A stretch of DNA of 64,000 nt from Lonsdalea britannica (GTDB taxonomy: Bacteria; Pseudomonadota; Gammaproteobacteria; Enterobacterales; Enterobacteriaceae). Positions within the stretch are counted from its first letter, which is position 1; each line of letters begins with the position of its first letter. The stretch is taken from assembly GCF_002111595.1 (NCBI RefSeq), contig NZ_LUTN01000018.1, positions 33,081-97,080 on the forward strand. The letters are read 5' to 3'. The notes beneath the pieces are model-generated. The model saw only the letters and a list, made by a program, of their open reading frames with translations. It made no database searches and had not been told where the DNA came from. Positions 29,075 through 38,197 of the stretch are shown in pieces. Made by a program: the position numbers and the translations under genes.

Positions 29075-30187
29075 TTAGCGCAGTTCCTGAATACCGTTAA
29101 CGACTTTGACCTTTTTGTACGGCTGGGTCTGGCGCTGGTTATCGGCGCCGAGATTCAGCGGTCCGGTCACGCCGTCAAAATGCGGCGCGATGCTCTGCAT
29201 GGCTGCCTGCAATGCTGCCGGGTCGGCGTTGCCCGCTTTGTTGATCGCGGCGGCGGCCAGCGTGATGCTGTCGTAGGCATAGCTGCTGTAGGCGGACTGC
29301 GGCGCAGTACCATAGCGCTGTTTAAACCGGTCAATGTAACCTTGCCCCTGATCGCCAGTACCGGCGACTTCCATCCCCACTCGGCCTTCAATGTACTCTG
29401 CCGGCGTGTTGGCGGTGCTCATGGTCAGATACATGCCGTACCACGGCGTTTTGTTCAAACCCAGCTCGTAGGATTCGCGGTTGAGCACCACCGCATCCTG
29501 ACCGTAGGTGGTGTAGACGTAGGCGTCCGGTTTGGCGCGTGAGAGCTGGCTTAGCTCGCGGCGGTAGGAGGACTGGCCGCCGGTGTAGAGCATTTTGGCG
29601 ACGACTTTGCCGCCCAGCGCCTGAAAATCTTTATTGAACTGATCCAGCATGCTCTGGCCGTAGGCGCCATTGGGGGCGACGAACGCCACTTTGCGGTAGC
29701 CCATCTCATACACGTCTTTGGCGGAGAATCGCGTCGCCAGGTCGGCCAGGCCGATCACGCTATAGGAGTATTTACCCACGTTGCGCATATCGGTGCTGGA
29801 AGAGGTGATATTGATATGCACGCGCTGATTTTTCACCAGATATTGCCCGACAGGGAGGGTGACGCTGGAGGAGAACTCCCCGGCGACCAGCGGCACGTTG
29901 TTGACCTGCGTCAGTTTGCGTACGGCATCAAGCGCGGTGACCGGACTACCCGCGGAATCCTCAATAATCACAGCCAGTTTCTGACCGTTAACGCCGCCGT
30001 GCGCGTTAACCTGATCCACGGCTAATTCGATTCCCCGACGCATGTCTTCGCCGATAGTGGCGCTGACGCCGGTCAGCGGCAGAATAGCGCCGATGGTCAC
30101 ATCCGCTTGTGCGGGCAGGGTGGCGCCGAAGAGTGCGCCGCCGAGCAGCGCTGAAGCTAAGAAAGCCTGACGAAAATGCACGGTCAT
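29075..30187 (-). CDS. ABC transporter substrate-binding protein (LivJ/HAAT type)
   Basis: A 370-residue periplasmic binding protein of the Leu/Ile/Val (peripla_BP_6) family. The signal peptide is residues 1-28 (cut after AQA). The mature part begins DVTIGAILPLTGVSATIGEDMRRGIELA, the usual first strand and helix. The ligand lobe contains AGEFSSSVTLPVGQ and FVAPNGAYGQSM. It is first in the five-gene operon, with an AGGAGAAACAGGT leader before the ATG. The substrate could be an amino acid, an amide or a short-chain acid; sequence alone does not say. The neighbouring GntR gene is a likely regulator. Confidence 0.9.
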   Translation of the reverse strand: MTVHFRQAFLASALLGGALFGATLPAQADVTIGAILPLTGVSATIGEDMRRGIELAVDQVNAHGGVNGQKLAVIIEDSAGSPVTALDAVRKLTQVNNVPLVAGEFSSSVTLPVGQYLVKNQRVHINITSSSTDMRNVGKYSYSVIGLADLATRFSAKDVYEMGYRKVAFVAPNGAYGQSMLDQFNKDFQALGGKVVAKMLYTGGQSSYRRELSQLSRAKPDAYVYTTYGQDAVVLNRESYELGLNKTPWYGMYLTMSTANTPAEYIEGRVGMEVAGTGDQGQGYIDRFKQRYGTAPQSAYSSYAYDSITLAAAAINKAGNADPAALQAAMQSIAPHFDGVTGPLNLGADNQRQTQPYKKVKVVNGIQELR

Positions 30188-30858
30188 ACCTGTTTCTCCT
30201 GGTCGGAATCATCAATAAGGCGGAGCTGTAGTGGGCTTCATCCCTGGCGTTGTTATTAATATTTTGAGACTGCCACCGTCAGGGCGGAACACCCCGCAAT
30301 CCGGGGCTTCACCAAGTGAATGACATAGTGAATGATGAAGTGAATACACTTTGCCAGAAACGTTGGAGCAATTGCTATGCCACCCCGGTCGAAAAACGAG
30401 CTTCGGCGGGAAAGCGGGAAGCCATTTTTCTTTCGGATAAATAATATTTACAGTAATAACAAGGAGTCACGTTATAAATTCAAAGAGAGAAACGGGACCT
30501 TTATTATTTATACGGAATACGAATAGATAATAAATAGATGGAATAAAACCGTTGTTCTGTACGAAATTGCTTCAGATTGGTGCATGTAGATTCACCGTTG
30601 TGCAAGATTTCATTGTTTCATCATTATCGCCTTATTTTCTGTTTCTCGTTATTAACAAGGTTGGGATTGTATTTTCATTCTTGGTTTTAGGTGTGGATAG
30701 AGGTGTATGCACATCGCCGTTGTGTTATGAATTCAGGCATGTTATCAATTCAATTAAGCTCATTTACGCCGTACTTAATAGGGCGCTCATCCCCGAATAC
30801 GGTAATGAATCATTAAAATCCCGTGCCAACCCCGTGTCGGCTGTCGAGAGGAAATAAC
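30188..30858. other. Divergent regulatory region between the HAAT operon and the GntR gene
   Basis: About 670 bases, AT-rich from 30430 on. It holds both promoters and a threefold 12-base repeat (listed separately). A 101-codon open frame inside it resembles nothing and is treated as chance. Confidence 0.5.
30315..30350. repeat. Three tandem 12-base repeats, possible operator
   Basis: AGTGAATGACAT, AGTGAATGATGA and AGTGAATACACT follow one another with an exact 12-base period. They lie about 130-160 bases upstream of the binding-protein gene. Helically spaced repeats of this sort usually bind a regulator; which one is not known. Confidence 0.6.
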
Positions 30859-31575
30859 GTGCCGGTGAGTTCGAAAACAGTGCGCAGTGCGGACAGCGTG
30901 GAAAAAGTGTATGAAGCGGTGAAAGCGCTGGCGATCGATTATCACTTTAAACCGGGCGAAAGAATTAACGAAGTTGAGCTGGCTGCGCGTCTGGGCGTAT
31001 CTCGCACGCCGGTCCGGGAGGCGCTGAATCGTCTGGCGCAGGATGGCTTTATGAGCTTCGTCCCCAACCGCGGTTTTTACTCTCGCGACATTACGCCCGA
31101 AGGTGTACACGACCTCTATGAAATGCGCGCGATTGTCGAACAGGCTGCATTCCGACTGGCTTGCCAGCGGGCCAGCGAGGAAGAAATAGAACAAACGGCG
31201 GCGATTTGGGAAGAGAGCTGCCGGGCGCTTCCAGACCCGGAAACCATCTCGGATTGGACCAAAGTGGCTGAGGACGATGAAGCTTTTCATCTGGCTATTG
31301 CCCGCATCACGCGTAACCGTCGACTGTACGAAACGCTTGAGAGTTTGAACTCCCTGATCCGCTTTTTCCGCCGAATCGATCTGGAAACGCCCAGCCGTCG
31401 TAATAATGCCTACGATGAACATATCGGTATTATCGATGCGTTGCGTCAGCGTGATATTGAACGCGGCGCGGCGCTAATGGAAAAACATGTTTCGCTCAGC
31501 GCCGATCACGCTATCGCGGTAACAAAAGAAGGGCTGGCGCGTATTTATTTCGGAAAATTAGATCATTTTAAATAA
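30859..31575 (+). CDS. GntR-family transcriptional regulator (FCD domain)
   Basis: A 238-residue regulator with an N-terminal winged helix (about 10-75, with ERINEVELAARLGVSRTPVREALNRL, recognition helix near 51-60). A C-terminal FCD ligand domain follows (about 88-215) with the metal-binding type residues in DEAFHLAIA and YDEHIGIIDAL. The start is a GTG at 30859 after GAGG; the frame is open 12 codons further. It is divergent from the HAAT transporter operon, which it probably controls in response to the transported compound or a metabolite. The FadR subfamily usually binds carboxylic acids. Confidence 0.88.
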   Translation: MPVSSKTVRSADSVEKVYEAVKALAIDYHFKPGERINEVELAARLGVSRTPVREALNRLAQDGFMSFVPNRGFYSRDITPEGVHDLYEMRAIVEQAAFRLACQRASEEEIEQTAAIWEESCRALPDPETISDWTKVAEDDEAFHLAIARITRNRRLYETLESLNSLIRFFRRIDLETPSRRNNAYDEHIGIIDALRQRDIERGAALMEKHVSLSADHAIAVTKEGLARIYFGKLDHFK

Positions 31576-31983
31576 TCTCTGCGGGAACATCCCGAATAAA
31601 GCGCCTTTAGGGGTGATGCGCCAAAATATACAAAGATAAGCGGTCTTGCTTTATTCCATCGCAGAACTATCGCGGCCATGAAATAGCCACAAAAGAAAAG
31701 TTGATGCTTTCGTTTAGCTTATTGGTGCCCACGTCGTTGACGATGGGCGTGTCTCTTTGCTGAGAAAGCGGCGCGCGCCAAACAGTGATACCGCGCAAAA
31801 CAAAGCACCGCTTCACTGGATGACCGAAAGACCGTTTGAATGGGCAACGTTCTGGGCCATTAGACGACGTTGGCGGATGTTGCCGAGCCCTGTCTGCGGT
31901 CGGGTAAAAAGGGAATCGGGCCGCTTCGGGCCACGCGCCCGTTAATCACACAGAATCTGTTACGTCATTTTTAGGGGAAAATC
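31576..31983. other. Intergenic region between GntR and the ProC-like gene
   Basis: About 400 bases with no supported gene. A 62-codon frame (31757-31945) is unlike any family. The ribosome site AGGGG precedes the next ATG. Confidence 0.45.
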
Positions 31984-32784
31984 ATGAGTCAAATTCACTT
32001 TATCGGGGCAGGGCAAATGGCGGAAGCCATTATTCGGGCGGCGCTGAACAGCGGCAAGTTGGCGCGTGATGCTGTGACGCTGGAGGATATCGACGCCTCA
32101 CGGATCGCCACGCTCACGGAACGTTACCAGCTGACATCATCCCTGAGTGGGGATGCCGCGCTGGCTGCAGCCGACTACATCGTGGTGGGCGTTCGCCCGC
32201 AGGATGATATCGCCGCGGTGTCTGCTCGCATCTGTCAGCACGCGGCACCCGAGGCGACAGTGGTGTCCATCATCGCTGGCGTCACGCTGGCGACCCTGAC
32301 CGAACAGCTCGGCGAAACACGCCCCATTGCGCGCGTGATCCCGAATACGCTGACGGATACCGGCTACGGTTACAGCGGCGCGGTGCTGAACTCACAGGTC
32401 GAAGAAGCGCCGCTCTGCGAATTCCTCGAAAGCTTTGGCAAGGTGATGCTACTGGAAGAGCGGCTGCTGGATATTTTTACCGGCTTCGGCGTCGCGGGTC
32501 CTAACTACGTCTATTATTTCATCGAGTCGCTGGTCGATGCCGGTGTCTTGGCCGGGTTGCCACGCCAACAGGCGACGCAGGTCGCCTATGAAAATCTGGT
32601 CGGTGCGGTCGCGATGCTCAATATCAGCGGCAAACATCCGCGCCAGCTGCTGGACATCAATAACTCGCCGGCGGGTGTTGGTATGCATGGTCTGTACGAG
32701 TTGAACAACAGCGACTTTGCCGCCGGGCTGCAGCGTAGCGTGCTGGCGGCGGTCAAACGCACCACTGAACTGGCGAAATCATAA
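31984..32784 (+). CDS. Pyrroline-5-carboxylate reductase family protein (ProC-like)
   Basis: A 266-residue NAD(P)-binding protein. It starts MSQIHFIGAGQMAEAII with the GAGQMA nucleotide loop. Conserved ProC features follow: VGVRPQD, SIIAGVT, ARVIPNT, and the dimerisation domain with FTGFGVAGPNYVYYFIESLVDAG and LLDINNSPAGVG. In ProC the segment is normally SGSGPAY and LRDxVxSPGGTT; here both are altered (GVAGPNY, DINNSPAGVG). It is therefore a paralogue, perhaps acting on a related cyclic imine or acting as a dehydrogenase. It lies downstream of the GntR gene on the same strand. It may not be the housekeeping ProC. Confidence 0.8.
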   Translation: MSQIHFIGAGQMAEAIIRAALNSGKLARDAVTLEDIDASRIATLTERYQLTSSLSGDAALAAADYIVVGVRPQDDIAAVSARICQHAAPEATVVSIIAGVTLATLTEQLGETRPIARVIPNTLTDTGYGYSGAVLNSQVEEAPLCEFLESFGKVMLLEERLLDIFTGFGVAGPNYVYYFIESLVDAGVLAGLPRQQATQVAYENLVGAVAMLNISGKHPRQLLDINNSPAGVGMHGLYELNNSDFAAGLQRSVLAAVKRTTELAKS

Positions 32785-32823
32785 GCGACACGCCCGGTCC
32801 CGCGAGGACATTCCTAATAATGA

Positions 32824-32866
32824 ATACCGTGCCGAAGCGGCTCTGTGCCGCGGTTCGGCACGGTAT
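32824..32866 (+). repeat. Perfect 13-base inverted repeat after the ProC-like gene
   Basis: ATACCGTGCCGAA pairs with TTCGGCACGGTAT, with further GC pairing inside the 17-base loop. It is 40 bases after the stop. There is no T-run, so it is either a rho-independent terminator without a tail or a processing or protein-binding site. Confidence 0.65.
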
Positions 32867-33010
32867 CCTGCTCCCCTCAGCCCATTTCCCATCACGACGC
32901 ATCGTTATCATGCAAGGTATCGCTTATTGATTCGATAACGACAACGCATTAGCCCGTCACGGCGCACTTCTGTACTTTAGCCCCATACCAACACGCATGA
33001 GGATAAAGTG

Positions 33011-33573
33011 ATGTCAGTAATTAACACCAAAGTTAAACCATTCAAAAACACGGCTTTCAAAAACGGTGAGTTCATCGAAGTTACTGAAAAAGACATTGAA
33101 GGTAAGTGGAGTGTGTTCTTCTTTTACCCGGCTGACTTTACGTTTGTCTGCCCGACCGAACTGGGCGACGTGGCTGATTACTACGACGAATTCCAGGAGC
33201 GTGGCGTAGAAATCTACTCTGTGTCTACCGATACTCATTTCACGCACAAAGCGTGGCACGGCAGCTCAGAAACCATCGGCAAGATCAAATACACCATGAT
33301 CGGCGACCCGACTGGCCAGCTGACTCGTAACTTCGAAAACCTGCGTGAAGCTGAAGGCCTGGCAGACCGTGTACCTTCATCGTCGATCCTCAGGGCATCA
33401 TCCAGGCAGTTGAGATCACCGCTGAAGGCATCGGCCGTGACGCATCCGACCTGCTGCGCAAAGTGAAAGCCGCACAGTACGTTGCCGCTCACCCGGGTGA
33501 AGTTTGCCCTGCCAAATGGAAAGAAGGTGAAGCGACTCTGGCTCCGTCTTTGGACCTGGTCGGCAAAATCTAA
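33011..33573 (+). pseudogene. ahpC: Alkyl hydroperoxide reductase peroxiredoxin AhpC, frameshifted in this sequence
   Basis: Two-cysteine peroxiredoxin that reduces H2O2 and organic peroxides; 187 residues when intact. The first frame has the peroxidatic Cys47 in FVCPTE and ends after EGLADR. The second frame carries [19 protein letters not shown], the resolving Cys near 166 in GEVCPAKW, and the end LDLVGKI. Replacing one G near 33371 (CGTGTACC to CGTGGTACC) rejoins them. The ATG at 33011 is right after GGATAAAGTG. ahpF follows after a terminator-like hairpin. A broken ahpC beside an intact ahpF is biologically unlikely, so I infer a read error. Confidence 0.93.
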
Positions 33574-33606
33574 GCCTGCTCTCGCTAATACTCTATTGAT
33601 GTTTTT

Positions 33607-33633
33607 ATCGGGTGCTCAGCACCCGATTTTTTT
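33607..33633 (+). terminator. Terminator/attenuator between ahpC and ahpF
   Basis: The stem ATCGGGTGC/GCACCCGAT with a three-base loop (TCA) is followed by six or more T. It lies 33 bases after ahpC and just before ahpF, so it probably lowers ahpF transcription relative to ahpC. Confidence 0.88.
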
Positions 33634-33651
33634 CGCACTGAGGGATAATCA

Positions 33652-35217
33652 ATGCTCGACAATACAATGAAAGTCCAGTTGAAAGCCTACCTGGAAAAAT
33701 TAACCAAACCTGTTGAGTTAGTCGCGACGCTGGATGACTCAGCAAAATCTTCTGAAGTCAGAGAGTTGCTGACTGAGATCGCCGGATTATCCGCACAGGT
33801 CAGTTTCACCGAAAACAACGACCTGCCAGTGCGTAAACCCTCTTTTCTTATTACCAATCCGGGTTCTCAGAGCGGTCCGCGTTTCGCCGGCGTACCGATG
33901 GGACACGAATTTACTTCCTTGGTGCTGGCCTTGCTACAGGTGGGCGGGCACCCGTCTAAAGAATCCCAGGAATTACTGGACCAGATTCGCGGTCTGGATG
34001 GCGAGTTCCATTTCGAAACTTACTACTCGCTGTCTTGCCACAACTGCCCCGATGTCGTTCAGGCACTGAACCTGATGTCAGTGCTGAACCCGAATATCAC
34101 TCATAGCGCGATCGATGGCGGCGTATTCCAGGACGAAATCGAGAGCCGTAACGTCATGGGCGTTCCGACCGTGTTCCTGAACGGCGAACACTTCAGCCAA
34201 GGTCGTATGACCCTGAGCGAAATCGTCAACAAGATCGATACCGGCGCCAGCGCTAAGCAGGTTGAACAGCTGAACCAGCGTTCGGTCTACGACGTCCTGA
34301 TCATCGGCAGCGGCCCTGCCGGAGCGGCGTCTGCCGTCTACTCTGCGCGTAAAGGGATCCGCACCGGTCTGATGGGCGAACGTTTCGGCGGCCAGATCCT
34401 GGATACCGTAGACATTGAAAACTACATTTCCGTGCCGAAAACAGAAGGCGCAAAACTGGCGACCGCGCTGAAGAGCCACGTCGATGACTACGATGTCGAT
34501 GTGATCGACGCGCAGACCGCGACGGCGCTGATCCCCGGTGCCGAGCCCGGCATGCCGCATCAGATTGAAACTGCCTCCGGCGCGGTACTGAAGTCTCGCA
34601 CCATCATCATCTCTACCGGCGCTCGCTGGAGAAATATGAATGTGCCGGGCGAAGATCAGTATCGCACCCGTGGTGTGACCTACTGCCCGCACTGTGACGG
34701 CCCGCTGTTTAAAGGCAAGCACGTGGCGGTCATCGGCGGCGGTAACTCTGGCGTCGAAGCGGCCATCGACCTGGCTGGCGTGGTGAAACATGTGACGCTG
34801 TTGGAATTCGCGCCTGAACTGAAAGCAGACTCCGTGCTGCAGGATAAAGTCCGTAGCCTGCCGAACGTTGATATCATTGTTAACGCGCAGACGACGGAAG
34901 TGAAAGGCGACGGCCAGAAAGTGACCGGACTGTCGTATAAGGATCGCGTTAGCGAAACTGAACACGAGCTGGCTCTGGAAGGGATCTTCGTTCAGATCGG
35001 TCTGCTGCCGAACACCCAATGGCTGGAAGGGACGGTGGCGAGAAACCGCATCGGCGAAATCGAGATCGACGCGAAATGCGAAACCAGCGTTAAAGGCGTC
35101 TTCGCGGCGGGCGACTGCACCACCGTGCCGTACAAGCAAATCATCATTGCCACCGGCGAAGGGGCGAAAGCCTCGCTGAGCGCGTTTGATTACCTGATCA
35201 GAACGCAGTCGGCATAA
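33652..35217 (+). CDS. ahpF: Alkyl hydroperoxide reductase subunit F
   Basis: NADH-dependent flavoprotein that recycles AhpC. The 521 residues have an N-terminal pair of thioredoxin folds with the CHNC centre (Cys129, Cys132). A thioredoxin-reductase-like part follows, with the FAD loop [10 protein letters not shown] (about 217-226), the redox pair in CPHCDG (about 345-350), the NADH loop [10 protein letters not shown] and the FAD end GVFAAGDCT. Collinear with E. coli AhpF. It is the second gene of the ahpCF unit and is followed by a strong terminator. OxyR control is expected, but I did not verify a site. Confidence 0.97.
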   Translation: MLDNTMKVQLKAYLEKLTKPVELVATLDDSAKSSEVRELLTEIAGLSAQVSFTENNDLPVRKPSFLITNPGSQSGPRFAGVPMGHEFTSLVLALLQVGGHPSKESQELLDQIRGLDGEFHFETYYSLSCHNCPDVVQALNLMSVLNPNITHSAIDGGVFQDEIESRNVMGVPTVFLNGEHFSQGRMTLSEIVNKIDTGASAKQVEQLNQRSVYDVLIIGSGPAGAASAVYSARKGIRTGLMGERFGGQILDTVDIENYISVPKTEGAKLATALKSHVDDYDVDVIDAQTATALIPGAEPGMPHQIETASGAVLKSRTIIISTGARWRNMNVPGEDQYRTRGVTYCPHCDGPLFKGKHVAVIGGGNSGVEAAIDLAGVVKHVTLLEFAPELKADSVLQDKVRSLPNVDIIVNAQTTEVKGDGQKVTGLSYKDRVSETEHELALEGIFVQIGLLPNTQWLEGTVARNRIGEIEIDAKCETSVKGVFAAGDCTTVPYKQIIIATGEGAKASLSAFDYLIRTQSA

Positions 35218-35275
35218 CCGTCTGTACGGCGCTGGGGCGCCGTAAACAATATCCTTGTTGTGTTTGTGTCTGAAG

Positions 35276-35306
35276 AACCGCTCAGCTTGGCTGGGCGGTT
35301 TTTTTT
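35276..35306 (+). terminator. Rho-independent terminator of ahpF
   Basis: An 11-base-pair stem (AACCGCTCAGC with GCTGGGCGGTT, one G-T pair), a three-base loop (TTG) and an eight-T run, about 58 bases after the ahpF stop. Confidence 0.9.
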
Positions 35307-36200
35307 CGTCTGTATCCAACGCGTCGCGAGATCTTTAGTCTTGTTGGTTCTTAGGGGTCAACACGTCTGATAAGGGATCGCGAGAGACGTGGCCTAAGGG
35401 GCGTGTCACAGGGTTGCAAACCGCGTTAAGTCTTGAGCTAACCTCCCGCCGTTATCCACCGAGCGACAAAACGGCCCTCTGAGGCCTCCATTTTTCCTCT
35501 AGCCGTTGGCATTGAATAGCCCCTCTCTTCGCCTTATTACGCGTTTGAGCGTGTTTAACGCCTTGAGTCATATCGCTGACGCCGAAGATCGATATCTCTT
35601 TTATCGGCACATTTACTCGTTAATCCCCGTGAAATGCAGAACGGAGGGATTGGGGGGGAATATCAGAGCTGAAAAGAATGATGGAGCAAAAGCGACTGAC
35701 ATTATGGTCGGCCAAACCCCCTGCCAGAAACAGCGATACAGGCGTGCTGAACAGTGATGACCTGTATCGGCCAGAAAGAACGTCCGTTAATCAATGAATC
35801 GCCTCATACAGGCACTTTCATGCCCAATACGAGGGCATCGTCACCACGGGCTTTTTCGTCGGACCTACGGGGGTAACATTGCATTGCTTCTTTTTCTTCT
35901 ATCAATTTGCTGCTGTTATAACTGAGTCGCTATTATTAAAAATAAATACGATCGAGTTCTCGTTTTTAAATATTTTATCCCTAGATTTAATCGTATTTTC
36001 AAGTGCTATTTTTTATAGGTTTTTGGGATAAGGGCCGTCTTTGGTGGAAATGAATTAATATAATTATTTACCAATTTAACCTATTCGCGTCAGCAGAGTG
36101 TAAATCTAGGCTCAATTCGAAAAATAACTGATTTACCCACTAAAGTTTTATTAAATAATACCGTTTATACAGACTCGCCAACACAAATAGGGAACGCACC
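35307..36200. other. Intergenic region entering the AT-rich island
   Basis: About 890 bases. The first 500 have background composition with no credible gene; an 83-codon frame at 35506 resembles nothing. From about 35880 the DNA becomes very AT-rich. No insertion sequence, tRNA or clear direct repeat was seen. Confidence 0.5.
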
Positions 36201-36497
36201 ATGAAACACATTCATTCTTTTTTCAAAATCGTATTACCCGTTATCTTTATAATGGTTTTGCCAAAAACGTTTGCTGACTCTGGCGTTATTCATTTCCGGG
36301 GAGCGATTGTGGAGTCTCCTTGTGAAGTGGTCCCAGATGCCCAGCACATCGCGGTTAGCTGCTTCCGCGCTGGGAAAAACCAGGTAATTCAGGTAAATAA
36401 CCAATCGCAGTCCAATATTTTACCTCAGAATATTGGTTATGTGAAAACGACAACGCTCGAACCCGGAGTGAAGTCCATGGTTATTAATTACAACTGA
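36201..36497 (+). CDS. Short exported fimbrial-like protein
   Basis: A 98-residue product with a signal peptide (1-25, cut after TFA). The start of a pilin-type domain follows: SGVIHFRGAIVESPCEV, with Cys41 and Cys54 placed to form the usual first pilin disulfide. Chaperone-usher pilins are normally 150-180 residues; this one stops after about half the fold and lacks the usual C-terminal donor-strand-accepting strands. No usher or chaperone gene is nearby. It could be a truncated pilin remnant or a genuine small family with a separate role. It lies in AT-rich DNA 860 bases upstream of rhlA. Confidence 0.6.
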   Translation: MKHIHSFFKIVLPVIFIMVLPKTFADSGVIHFRGAIVESPCEVVPDAQHIAVSCFRAGKNQVIQVNNQSQSNILPQNIGYVKTTTLEPGVKSMVINYN

Positions 36498-37360
36498 TTC
36501 ATCGAGTTAAAAAATCAGGAATATGCCTGGCTATTTTAATAATAAAAAACTAACTCTAATAACAAAACTGTCAGGGATGACATTTCCCCTATATTAATCA
36601 TCACCTTCCATTTTTAATTTTTAAAATCCCCCTTGGACTTGACACACTTCCTGTTATTTTCTTTATTAAATTGCATGCGAATTATTATCACGATTATTTA
36701 ATATCAGACCGTGATGGCTCGCGAAAAAACGGCGATGAAAGGTGAGCGTTCTTTAGTAAATCGAGGAAGGCAACGCTCTGCCCGATGTTCTAAGGAAGGT
36801 GCCTCTATCGCATCGCATCATATCCGTTCTAAACGACATCGTCGGGGCGTCGTGACGTTGCGAGCGTAGGAGGGACGACGACGTCGTCAGCTCTCGTTTA
36901 AGCCGCGTTCCGTTACGCCGTCTCCACTGACGACGACAGTGCTGTCAAAAATGTCTTTACCCTCTCTTTTTGCGCGAAAAGGCCAGACGTTCTTCTGCGA
37001 CAGGTTATGCGACCAAAGCTCAATAGAATGATATGGATGGGGGGCTTAATTCCTTTATTTCCTTGACCAAATAACACGTTTATTTCGATTTATTTAGCTA
37101 AGTGAAATAGGCATATATAGAGGAACACATTGAATATTAACCAATGTTTATTAGCCTCCTTATTTTTTATAAAAATGACTTATTTTTAATTATTTATTTT
37201 CGTTGATCTCATTTTACATGGCCTTGTATTTAAAATATTTATTCATGAATCGCGCAGAATTAAAAATACTATTGTATTATATTAAAATACAACCGTTACA
37301 TTACCTATTCAAAACAATAATTTCATTGACATATTTTGCACACATTGCGAGGAGAGAGCT
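36498..37360. other. Intergenic region upstream of rhlA
   Basis: About 860 bases. Both ends are very AT-rich, with a GC-richer middle (36720-36990) containing the 12-base palindrome GACGACGTCGTC at 36877-36888. No gene is recognised. The region should contain the rhlAB promoter; no lux-type box was identified with confidence. Confidence 0.5.
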
Positions 37361-38197
37361 ATGGCATCTGAGAGTGAGATCGTCATTTATAAAGGTTATA
37401 AAATCCATGTTGATAAAAACATATACAACCCGGAACTAAAGACAGCGATTTTTATCAATGGCGCATTAGCCACATCGTCTTCATTTCTTATTTGGGTAAA
37501 ACACCTAAAAGGAAAGGTAAATACGATTCTTTTCGATTTCCCTTTTGCCGGTAAATCCAAGCCGTTAAATAATTCACTGGATATCATCACGAAAGAACAG
37601 GAGGTGGATATTATCAACTTCCTGATAAGACGTTATCGGCCTGAGATCATCATGTCCGTTTCCTGGGGCGGCCTTGGGGCGCTAATGGCTGCCTCACAAA
37701 ACAATGACATCCTTGAGATGGCTGTGATCGCGGCTTTCTCTATGACGATCAATGAAAAAATGGAACGTTATATTCTCCAAGCCCGTGAGTACGTTTATCA
37801 GCATGAGTTCGAAGCGGTAGCGAATCTGTTGAACAATGAGGTGGGAAAATACCTGCCGAGATTATTTAAAAGAACCAATTTTAACCACGTGGCTCATCTG
37901 GATGAGCATGAATATCGGCAGGCGTGTTTTCACCTCGATCAAATCCTGATGTTAAGGGATTACGACTACGAAAAATTTATTAGCAAGATATCCATTCCGG
38001 TCGTATTTATTAACGGCGAAAAGGATGAATACACCACGGCTAAAGAGGTCAGAAATCTTGATAAATACCTCGATGATGCTCGATTCTATACCCTGAAGGA
38101 TGCCGGTCACTTTCTTGACCTAGAGAGTAAGGCGGCTTCTTTAGGGGTGAAATCGATATTCGAAGAGATTTTTATTAACCAGCAGGAGTTCGTATGA
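37361..38197 (+). CDS. rhlA: RhlA-like 3-(3-hydroxyalkanoyloxy)alkanoate synthase
   Basis: Joins two 3-hydroxyacyl chains from carrier protein into the lipid part of rhamnolipid-type surfactants. The 278-residue alpha/beta hydrolase keeps FINGALATSSSF, LFDFPFAGKS, the nucleophile elbow SVSWGG (Ser101), the long lid with LLNNEVGKYLPRLFKRTN, the acid in INGEKDEYTTA (Asp222) and His250 in DAGHFLDLESK. These match the Ser-Asp-His triad of Pseudomonas RhlA (102, 223, 251) almost exactly in position. The stop overlaps the rhlB start by four bases (ATGA). The gene is AT-rich compared with its surroundings, suggesting transfer. GAGGAGAG precedes the ATG. Confidence 0.9.
   Translation: MASESEIVIYKGYKIHVDKNIYNPELKTAIFINGALATSSSFLIWVKHLKGKVNTILFDFPFAGKSKPLNNSLDIITKEQEVDIINFLIRRYRPEIIMSVSWGGLGALMAASQNNDILEMAVIAAFSMTINEKMERYILQAREYVYQHEFEAVANLLNNEVGKYLPRLFKRTNFNHVAHLDEHEYRQACFHLDQILMLRDYDYEKFISKISIPVVFINGEKDEYTTAKEVRNLDKYLDDARFYTLKDAGHFLDLESKAASLGVKSIFEEIFINQQEFV

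Noticed and set aside
30552..30857. A 101-codon frame before the GntR gene
   Set aside because: No similarity, no ribosome site and AT-rich promoter-like composition.
34078..35319. A 413-codon open frame on the minus strand opposite ahpF
   Set aside because: It lies antisense to a highly conserved gene and resembles no family; such mirror frames are common opposite GC-rich coding DNA.
35506..35757. An 83-codon frame after ahpF
   Set aside because: No recognisable domain or ribosome site; treated as noncoding.
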